The position numbers and the translations under genes were made by a program. The notes under the pieces were generated by a model that was given only the letters and a program-made list of their open reading frames with translations, was not told where the DNA came from and did no database searches. From Gambelia wislizenii (taxonomy: Eukaryota > Chordata > Lepidosauria > Squamata > Crotaphytidae), in NCBI GenBank assembly GCA_030847615.1, contig JAUMIR010000002.1:233697809-233761808 (forward strand): a stretch of DNA of 64,000 nt. Reading direction: 5' to 3'. Of the stretch, positions 56,441 through 64,000 are shown in pieces (positions within the stretch are counted from its first letter, which is position 1; every line of letters starts with the position of its first letter).

Positions 56441-56490
56441 TCCTTCCTGAACCTTTGTTTGTGAAGAAAAGCCAGAGAGAGATGAATGAT

Positions 56491-57944
56491 GCATGAAGTG
56501 AATGCAAATATATTCTGGGCAGTGAATATTTATAGACATAGCATTGGGTCTATGGACCATCCCATAGGTGTCATATGGCCTTGTACATATTCAAGATGAG
56601 GCATTGTATCACCCCTACAAGATGAGCATGTATCTCCTCCCCATAATGTGCCATTTCATTTATTTTTCAGACTTGAATCCCACCCTTCCTGTGGAGTGTA
56701 CAGTGACATAGGTGGGACCATGTCATTTTCAAGCTCAGGACAACTGTGTGAGGTTTGGTTAGTTTTGAGAACAAGTAACTTCACCAAACCCAGCTGCCAA
56801 GCTTCATGGCTATATGGAGATTTGAATGTGGGTTTCCCCAACTCCAAGGCTAATATTCTATGCTAAGGTGGGTAACACTCAGCCTGTAGGCAGCAATCAG
56901 CCCATTTTAACACACTCACCCCTCGACTGTGTCATTAATTCAAACACTGATACCACTGTACCACCACTGTAGCAAATAGTACTGCCACAAAAAGTGCCCC
57001 TTTCCTTTGCTCCTCTGCCAATCCCAGCAATGCTTCAGGGAAACAGGGCCTATACTTTTAACAGTGGCAGGACAAGATGCCTTGCCCTGCTCTAGGCTAT
57101 GCCTGGATAGTGATTTCACAGAAACTGTGTGATTGTCAGGGTTAAAGGGGGACAAACGTGTTTTCCCACAGCTACTCCAATTCACCCTTCAGTTAATGAA
57201 ATAAAATGATTAAAATGGTCTTCAGAGTGATTTGAGTTCAGGGTTCCTGCTCCACACTCAGCACAACACTGGCTTAGAATATGTTACAAATATGTAAATA
57301 GTTCCTGTATTTGTGTACTGTACTGTCTCTGTTGTATTTTTAAAAACTGTAATAAAAACAAAGCCTTCCTGCCTTGTTCTTCACTATCAACCCCCCCCTC
57401 TCTCACACACACACCTTTCTAATTCCTATTTATAGATTTTTCTTTAGGCTTAGGGTGCCAGTACATATTCCTCCTCCTTTAATTCCAGATTGCAGGAGAG
57501 CCCTTTTAACTCTGTGATAACCAGCACCTCAAGGCTTCCCACTGGCTTGGAAAAACAATTTCATCAAGGTCCATAATTCATAACTGTCTCTCCTGGTGAG
57601 ATTTGCAACTGGCTCCCCCTACTGGTTCCAGTGAGGGTCTAATCTCCCAGACAGTGGGAGCAGTGTGTTCTCAGCATTCCTGCCAAGATGGAGTTAGGGT
57701 TAGATGAAAGATACTGACTTCCGATAAACACTGACTCTTCATTTATGGTGTTTCCATAATGCATAAACAGTCCTGTAGGAGTTTCTTGCTCACTTCCAAC
57801 ACACCAATAATTTTAAACACCACCTTATCTGGGTATGAATATAGGTAGGTATGTGTATGTATTTGGGACTTAGGAATTCTCCCCCAACCCAATCCATAAA
57901 GTATTGGATGGTCAGATACAAAACAGCACAGGGATCCCACACCC
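56491..57944. other. Anonymous sequence, nothing recognised
   Basis: GTAATAAAAACAAAGCC near 57350 could be a polyadenylation-like motif, but no gene or LTR structure supports it. Short open frames lack recognisable families. Confidence 0.4.
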
Positions 57945-58140
57945 TGGTGATGCAGTGGTTAAATGCCAGTACTGCAGCCACAAGGTTATGAGTTTAATCC
58001 CAGAGGGCTCCAAGTTGACTCAGCCTTCCATCCTTCTGTAGGTTGGTAAAATGAGCACCTGGCTTGTTGGGGGCAATGAGATAAAAAGCAATGTAAACCA
58101 CTTAGGGAGTGCTTCGGCACTGATAAGCAGTCTCTTTTGA
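57945..58140 (+). mobile_element. tRNA-derived squamate SINE
   Basis: GATGCAGTGGTTAAATGCCA (A-box region), GAGTTTAATCCC (B-box), then the body AGTTGACTCAGCCTTCCATC, GTTGGTAAAATGAGCACC, TTGTTGGGGGCAATGAG and GTAAACCACTTAGGGAGTGC. This layout is a common squamate tRNA SINE. It differs from the Sauria-type SINE at 3031. Confidence 0.75.
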
Positions 58141-58655
58141 ACAGCAGTATTGCGAGATAGGATGTGATTACCGTATCTAAATTAACTTATTTTATAAATC
58201 TACAGAGGAACACATTATACATAGTTGCTTTCTATAGATTCCAGATATGTTCTGGAATATTTCAATATGACTTTATGTAGTATTTTTCATGATTTTGGTT
58301 GTACTCAATTTTGATTATAACATTTTTTATATTTGGTATCTAATTTCTCATCATAACTAGAGTACTATATCTTTCAGTGTATATATTACCTAAAGTATGT
58401 ATGAAACATAGTGGACTTTGATTACAGTCACTGTGATTCTTATAAGTTTTGTATATTTTCTGTGTTTAATTTGCACACCTAACTTACTGTCTAGAATTTC
58501 TGATGCCTGTGGCTGAGTATCCAAGAAGGAGGAGTTGTGTGTATCAAAAAGATTTCTAGCAAGGTCAATGTGCTACAGTCCATCAAGGCTGGAATTTATT
58601 CCTCAAGTGATGTTTTGGGCAGTCCAGAATCACACTAGGATTTCAAGATTAGCAT

Positions 58656-58659
<4 letters not shown>
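58141..58659. other. A/T-rich anonymous sequence
   Basis: About 400 bases with low GC content and no recognised repeat. No coding evidence. Confidence 0.4.

Positions 58660-58714
<55 letters not shown>
58660..58714. repeat. (AG)n microsatellite
   Basis: About 27 uninterrupted AG units. Confidence 0.98.
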
Positions 58715-58715
<1 letters not shown>

Positions 58716-59156
58716 ATCCTGTTGAATTAGACTAAGATGTACTAGATACAGAAAGCAGATTTGGTATTCAGATTGTTGGCAGTCTGATACGGGTTTTAAG
58801 AATTAATGAACTGTGCATGAGAAATGGGATGGAGTGTAAAACCCAGCCTGGAATCAAGCCCGTGTACCACCTAATGAGGATGAACAAACTATGGAAAAAT
58901 AAACCAGGCATGGCCCCCAGAAGGGGGCTGACAGGGCTCTAGCCTGGGGGCACGGGTACCCAGGATTAGGAGGGGCTCCTAGCGTGATATTATTTTTTAA
59001 AAATAAATATAAATATTACTTTGGAGTCCTTGTAATTGATTAACAGCAAAATGGTTGCTTGTTTCTTAAAAGAATTATACCAGGTTTATTCCTCCATTTA
59101 GCCAGTTGGCTTGCTTTTTATCTTAGGTGTCAGTGCCGGAAATTATGTAATGGGAT
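58715..59156. other. Anonymous sequence
   Basis: No recognised feature beyond an A/T-rich stretch at 58990-59020. Confidence 0.4.
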
Positions 59157-59204
<48 letters not shown>

Positions 59205-59243
59205 TCCTTCCTTCCTTCCTTCCTTCCTTCCTTCCTTCCTTCC
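59157..59243. repeat. (TTTC)n changing to (TTCC)n
   Basis: About 12 TTTC units (59157-59205) pass into about 9 TTCC units (59206-59243), a unit switch by one base. Confidence 0.97.
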
Positions 59244-59389
59244 CCTCCCCTAGTGCTTCTGCTGGTTCTGAATCAAACTGCCCAATTAACATCATGAGAT
59301 TAGGTTGTATCCGAGAGCACCAGCCAGTGTGTAATAGTCTCCATGCCATGACAAATGAATGTCACATACAGTAGCCATTGGACTGACAA

Positions 59390-59680
59390 GAACAGCACCC
59401 AAAGTGGCTGTTTCCCTTGCAGGAAGTTTTTCAGAGGAAACAGCCACTGTGGAGATATCATGTCTTTGCAATTAAGTGGGGCATTGCTCTTATTAATTAG
59501 GCCTTGCCTTCCAAAGACTCATTTAATTATCATCCCTGCCATTGCAGATGCTCCCCTCTGCTCGGGGCTGAGAGCTGGATTTGTTTGTGACTCACATTGT
59601 CCCAGTCGCTGCCACATGTGTGTTCAAGTGATCCTGTGGGCTGAAGTGCTCATTGTAATCAAGAGGATAACAAAGTGATG
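59390..59680. other. Repeat-poor block, possible conserved non-coding element
   Basis: No recognised repeat. Contains CTTATTAATTAGGCCTTGCC (59489-59508) and ACTCATTTAATTATCATCCC (59517-59536), with several TAAT/ATTA cores. Compositional hint only. Confidence 0.3.
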
Positions 59681-59860
59681 GAACAGATGTGTGAAGGCTG
59701 AAGTGGCAAAAAACAGAGGGAGGGAGGGAAGGAAGGAAGGTAACATAATGCTACTTTAAACATAGAGCATGTTTACTTCACTTTCTTTTTTACTTCCATG
59801 TACATCCAAAGGACCCTAACCTGGATCACTGCTTGCAGCTCATCCACACTCCCACCCATG

Positions 59861-59866
<6 letters not shown>

Positions 59867-59910
<44 letters not shown>

Positions 59911-59999
59911 GAAAAATGGGGAGGGGATGACACCGATGGAGATTTGATTATTTTTAAGCTCCAGTGTGTGGGGTGTGTGTGTGTGTGCGTGCGTGCACA
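59867..59999. repeat. Poly-A run and GT-rich microsatellite
   Basis: An uninterrupted A run spans 59867-59907; a GT/GC tract spans 59963-59999. Confidence 0.95.
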
Positions 60000-60008
60000 C
60001 CACCATTA

Positions 60009-60186
60009 GTGACCGGTAGTTTCCCTGTCAGTGGAGCAGTGAATTTGCTCCAGGGTTCATCCTGAACTTTTAAGGAATTGTCCAAGGTGCTGTACTCTAC
60101 TGCTAACACCAGGGATAGCTCCTTTAATGTTCAGAGTAAAACCTTGGGCTGATTTGCTGTGCTACTACTTGAGAATCACCAAGCAT
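60009..60186. mobile_element. Pal-B hairpin element, copy 8
   Basis: The left arm includes CAGTGGAGCAGTGAATTTGC and the right arm ATGTTCAGAGTAAAACCTTG. The outer blocks CCCTGTCAGTGG and TTGAGAATCACCAAGC are partners. Confidence 0.75.
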
Positions 60187-60395
60187 GAGTGTGTGCCAGA
60201 TTTTATGGAGAAAATGGCTATGGGAGAAGATTAAAACCTCTCCCTACCTGTGCACAGTGGTTAAAATTTGGATTTCCCCCTCCACTTTTGGGGATTTTTT
60301 TTTTAAAGGGCAGATATCTTGCATGGGAAAATGGAACTTTCTGAGACAGAGCTCCCCTCATTTCCTTTCTCCCTCCCACAGGACTCACCTGCTGC

Positions 60396-60398
<3 letters not shown>

Positions 60399-60429
<31 letters not shown>
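60399..60429. repeat. (CA)n microsatellite
   Basis: About 15 uninterrupted CA units. Confidence 0.97.
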
Positions 60430-60430
<1 letters not shown>

Positions 60431-60748
60431 AACAGGACACTTTGGTGGCTGGTAGAGAGCAAGGGACAGAGGATCTCTGGCTATGATCTTATCACCAGAC
60501 ACACAGCAAGGAGAAAGGCATCCCTCAGGATCCCCCAGGGGTCCTAGAGAATAGTGTTGTTGTGTTGCATGCAGCTATAGGGGCATAGCCACGTGCTTCT
60601 CTGACCCCCCCTCCAGCAGCCACTAAATGGCTGTGTTGGGGGAGCTCCCACAGGCAGCAGGAACATTTTGAGGGGGTGGGGGTTGTTGTTCAAGAGAAAT
60701 GGTGAATTCCTCTCTCTGCTTTGACCAAAGCAAGCAAGCAAGCAAGCA

Positions 60749-61340
60749 CAGTCCTGTCTATACGAGGGGAAAAAATATGATCGCTGAAGAAACAGCAATT
60801 TGCAGCACTGAGACCTGTCTTAATGGTCAATGGAGCCCTGCTAAACTTTGCATGCCTCCTAGTCAAGATGGCATCCATGAGTGAATTACTTGCACTTTTA
60901 AATCTGCCACTACTATTTAAAAAAACCAAACAGTTTACCATGGTGTGCACATACAATATTTTGTATTTATGAAAAGAAAAGGAAAAAAAAGAAGATAGTA
61001 AAAGATAATCATTTTATCGATTTCCCAGACCCTCACATACCCGAAAATCCAACATGGTGGCAGCATGTGCTTTCCCTGTTTGCTAGCCCTGACCGCCAGG
61101 CTCATCCAGCCGATCAGCTTACGCTACAACATGAATGCAACTGTCTGAATGATTGCATATTCACATGCCCTACGGAGCTTTTTAAAAATTTGGAGAAAAG
61201 CTCTAGAGGCTTCTCTTCAAAGCTTTACAGTAGATCTGGCTGCCTCCCTTCTGAATGAGACATATTGATGTGAATGTCCATTTAGACAGATTGCCTTCCA
61301 TTCCAATTCCATTAGGATTATTTTCATTGTTTGGACATAA
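60749..61340 (+). mobile_element. Pal-F element, copy 5 (subfamily b)
   Basis: The left end CAGTCCTGTCTATACGAGG and right end TTTTCATTGTTTGGACATAA are degraded Pal-F termini. Colinear with 37478-38067 through CTAAACTTTGCATGCCTCCT, GTCAAGATGGCATCC and CGAAAATCCAACATGGTGGC. Confidence 0.75.
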
Positions 61341-61535
61341 CCAAAGAAAGAAAAGACATATATTAGTGTTAATATAATGTTAATATAGTGTTAAGATAAT
61401 GCCTACCAAGACTCTTTCTCTTGCAAGGTACCCTACAAGTCATACATTCTAGCCACATGCTGACAATTGCTGTCCCAAGGAGAAAGCAGACCAGAGAAGT
61501 GAGTCCGTTCCCCTCTCTGAAGCAAGATGTGTGTG

Positions 61536-61538
<3 letters not shown>

Positions 61539-61568
<30 letters not shown>
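61539..61568. repeat. (GA)n microsatellite
   Basis: About 15 GA units followed by a G-run. Confidence 0.97.
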
Positions 61569-61571
<3 letters not shown>

Positions 61572-61749
61572 GGGGGGCTTATCTCTTCCAACTTGTAACC
61601 TCCCTGCTTTTTGTTGTTGTTGTTTCACCACTTTTCATCTCTGTTTAAACCATAGAAAATCTGTTAAAGAGGTTAAGTTGGAATATTAGTCACAAAATGG
61701 TTGAGATCCTATGTCAGGGTTGTGTAACATAAATATCTGATTATAAATT

Positions 61750-62252
61750 TGTCAGGGTTTGTTGATTTCCCAAATATATGAGAAATGGATTTTACTGAAG
61801 CTAAACAGAAAAGGAGTCTCAGAGACAAATTGTGTTCAGCTGAGACAGCCTTGAAATGGCCAAGCCAATTTGTCCAAGGCCAAATCTCAAGCAGGAATTA
61901 AATAGGAACACCTAGATGAGATGAGCTCATGGATAGATCTGATGCACCTGTTGCAGTGATTAGCCAATTTCATAGGCTTGCATCAGCCAATTTGGGTCTG
62001 TATAAACCATGAGGCTTTGCACACACAGTTGTGGAGTTAGTTGGAGTTGCTGGTTGCTAGAGGCAGATTGCTGATACTTACTGTACTGTTCCTATATGCT
62101 TTTGTACTTAGTACTGTAAATTTCTTTTAACCAAGAAGCTGTTACTCTGCTGAATCCTTCTTACAGTTGGAAAACAGTAAATGCCTTGCATCACAGTGCT
62201 TGTGCTTGAACTTGTACGGGCACTGGAGGGTCACATTTCATAACTCCTGACA
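61750..62252 (+). mobile_element. Solo LTR
   Basis: A 503-bp block beginning TGTCAGGGTTTG and ending AACTCCTGACA, with inverted TGTCAGG/CCTGACA tips. The flanks AAATT and GAATT match at 4 of 5, an LTR-retroelement-sized duplication. A TATA-like TATAAA (62001-62006) and a polyadenylation-like AGTAAA (62176-62181) are in the right order. No internal genes remain, so it probably arose by recombination between two LTRs. Confidence 0.7.
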
Positions 62253-63002
62253 GAATTTATGTATTGATTGCACTATGCAAGTCTTGTGTTGAATGGCAAA
62301 ATAATGCAGTTGACTATACAGCCCAATGTGCAACTGAATGTGCAACCAAATATGTGCACATCTGCACATATAGTGGCACTAAATTTGTGTTCTGTATTGG
62401 GCAAAAATAGCCAACTGCTTCCATAGGGGAATGCACATATGTATAAGATGCCAGCAAGATTCTTGCCAGAGTCTTGTGAGCAGTAGCATTAACAGCTGTC
62501 CACCTGGAAGCACACTCTTTACTGTACCTGGATGAGCTTAGGAACACTTTTTTGGTCTATTCAGAAGTCTCTTTTTGAAGTAACTGGTCACAGGATTGCT
62601 TCTCTGCTCTGGAAATTCCTGAATGAAAGTGATTAGCTGAATCTCGGATTCAGTGCTGGTTCAAGAACCATCTTGGTAACTCACCGGGAATATCAGAGCT
62701 GGAAGAGGATCATAGCATGCTAATTGTTTTTCTGGACTTCTGAACTGATTTCAGCTTCATTGACCAACAGTCATTACTGGATCATCAAATATTACTTCAA
62801 GGTGATACCATTCCATTGTGTCCTATTTGTTGCAGGCAGTCATGTTGAAGGGTGGGCAGGTTTGCATCAGCTTTTTGGGAGGTACCCCTTGGAAGGGTTT
62901 CATCCTATCACATCTATATTGGTATGAGAGTGCTTGAGAGCCCTTTCACACTCAGGTCTCAGGAGGTCTCATAAAAATTCACACCAGGGTGTAAAACCGG
63001 TG
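62253..63002. other. Anonymous sequence, nothing recognised
   Basis: Short open frames only; no repeat family recognised. Confidence 0.4.
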
Positions 63003-63222
63003 GCCCTTTCACACTATGCATGTATAGTTCTATGAGTCCACATTAATTTCCATGGCAAAATCCTATGGAATCCTGAGATTTGCATTTTAGAGAGGGGCCA
63101 GAGAGCTCTTCTGGTGCCTGTGTTTCTCCAGGCCTCCTTCACCACCCTCCCAAATGCAAGATCTCAAGATCCCATAAGGTAGAACGATGGCAATTAAAGA
63201 GGAATCATTGTTCTATACAGGA
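63003..63222. mobile_element. Pal-A-like hairpin element
   Basis: The left arm includes GGCCCTTTCACACTATGC and AAAATCCTATGGAATCCTGA; the right arm includes CAAGATCCCATAAGG and GGCAATTAAAGAGGAATCAT. It is more diverged than the copies at 27467 and 38419. Confidence 0.6.
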
Positions 63223-64000
63223 ACACCTCAGTTTAAAAAGCCTCTGACAAAGAAGTTCCTTTGTACAAATTCTTTTTATGCAAGCCCAGCCCCTACCTTT
63301 TCTTCCTTGTCCTCTGTCTAGCTGGAATATTTTTTTTAGCAGCATTAGCATTGGGAGGATGGTGAAAGAGGCCTAAAGAAACACAGACTTTCAGTATCAG
63401 GTTTCAGCAGCAGCAGCAGTAAAGAATGCAATAGCTCGAGCTGGCAAAGAATAGAATTCTGCTCTAGATGGCCCTACTGTAGCAGTGTGTGCCTGTCTAC
63501 AGCAGGCAAGATAAACAATAGCTACCTCCAGAATCCCTTACTGAGCATGCATGAACAACAAAAGAAAATTGTAGGGAGCAGCTTCACCGTTCCCCCCTAA
63601 TACGTTAAAAAAGCCAACATCTATAAATTTGGCCACCAAAATGGAAATCCTCACAAAAGTGGAGTGAATGAAAAATTTATCCCAGTGTGTCTTTAGGAAG
63701 AAGCTTTCAAGTGGTCTTTAGAAGGCTCCAAGTGGTTTTGTTTACTTCCGCAAGGCTTACTTGACCTGGTTGTTCCATTTCACATGCATAATGTTAGTTT
63801 TGAAGGAAAAGATTGCTGAAACACGATGAAGTATTCTTTTTTGTGGGCCAGGAACCCATCCCTCTTCTTGCCATGTTAATTCTGCCTCTGGTACCAAATT
63901 TTCTGTTAAAGAAGTAATGCCCACAAACACATCAGCTTAGTTAACTGAGGCATACCAGTAACTGTGTAGCTGAAAGGGTCCTGAGTGGGTGACACATACC
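63223..64000. other. Anonymous sequence to window end
   Basis: A short CAG repeat lies near 63404-63420. No gene or named repeat supported. Confidence 0.4.

Larger units (their letters stand above)
55019..56481 (+). mobile_element. LINE insertion with twin-primed 5' inversion
   Basis: The direct repeat ATGAATGAT flanks the insertion (55010-55018 and 56482-56490). The 3' segment, about 55615-56481, is in sense. The 5' segment, about 55019-55619, is inverted and encodes the upstream RT. Sense sequence stops at CCACAGGACG (left edge, minus strand) and resumes at CACAGGATGAAC at the junction, so the two parts abut in the ancestral element. It is also 5'-truncated. The 3' end is GAAGAAAAGCCAGAGAGAGA, also found at 14372 and 46669. 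It resembles the RTE/RTEX-like group; the clade is uncertain. Confidence 0.85.

Noticed and set aside
57330..57370. 3' end of a host gene (AATAAAA-type signal)
   Set aside because: An isolated motif in A-rich DNA; no upstream exon or splice structure could be supported.
13301..59243. CRISPR array or satellite array
   Set aside because: All tandem repeats are simple microsatellites of 1-5 bases; no spaced repeats of CRISPR type and no long-unit satellite.

Overview
Non-coding, repeat-dense vertebrate nuclear DNA, most likely from a squamate reptile and probably a lizard. The lineage call rests on the repeats: a tRNA-derived SINE of Sauria type, 5S-rRNA-derived SINEs with RTE/BovB-like tails (5S-Sauria type), BovB/RTE-like LINE 3' ends, CR1 and L2 LINE fragments, Helitrons, hAT and Tigger-like non-autonomous elements, several large fold-back (palindromic) elements, and many long microsatellites. 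No bacterial, plasmid or phage features are present. I found no exon of a host protein-coding gene, no functional tRNA or rRNA gene and no CRISPR array. The only recognisable protein-coding sequence is decayed reverse transcriptase.

Layout. 0-5 kb: fold-back elements, hAT-like and Tigger-like elements, a CR1 broken by a 347-bp CpG-rich hairpin, a Sauria-type SINE, then two adjacent Pal-B hairpins. 5-14 kb: mostly anonymous sequence with a BovB-like 3' end, a GC-rich palindrome, an LTR-like segment, a Pal-E element and an L2 3' end. 14-20 kb: CR1 copies, a 1.86-kb L2 element inserted inside a Pal-B hairpin, and a Helitron. 20-31 kb: several palindromic elements and two Pal-F copies. 31-39 kb: BovB-like, 5S SINE and tRNA SINE sequences, two Helitron segments (one containing an hAT hairpin), an LTR-like region, an L2 fragment and a third Pal-F copy. 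39-54 kb: solo LTR candidates, repeated Pal-E, Pal-F, Pal-B and 5S SINE copies, and an L2 3' end. 54-56.5 kb: repeats with hammerhead-like cores and a 1.46-kb LINE insertion with an inverted 5' part and a 9-bp target duplication. 56.5-64 kb: a tRNA SINE, long simple repeats, Pal-B, Pal-F and Pal-A copies and a solo LTR with TG...CA ends.

No genes work together here. What can be read is a layered insertion history: hairpin in CR1, L2 in a hairpin, LINE tail in a 5S SINE, hAT hairpin in a Helitron. A few repeat-poor, A/T-rich blocks (about 3.7, 9.7, 28.9 and 59.4 kb) look like possible conserved non-coding elements, which would fit an intergenic or intronic desert, but that is inference only. 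Labels Pal-A to Pal-G are mine for families defined by comparing copies within this window; they are not database names.
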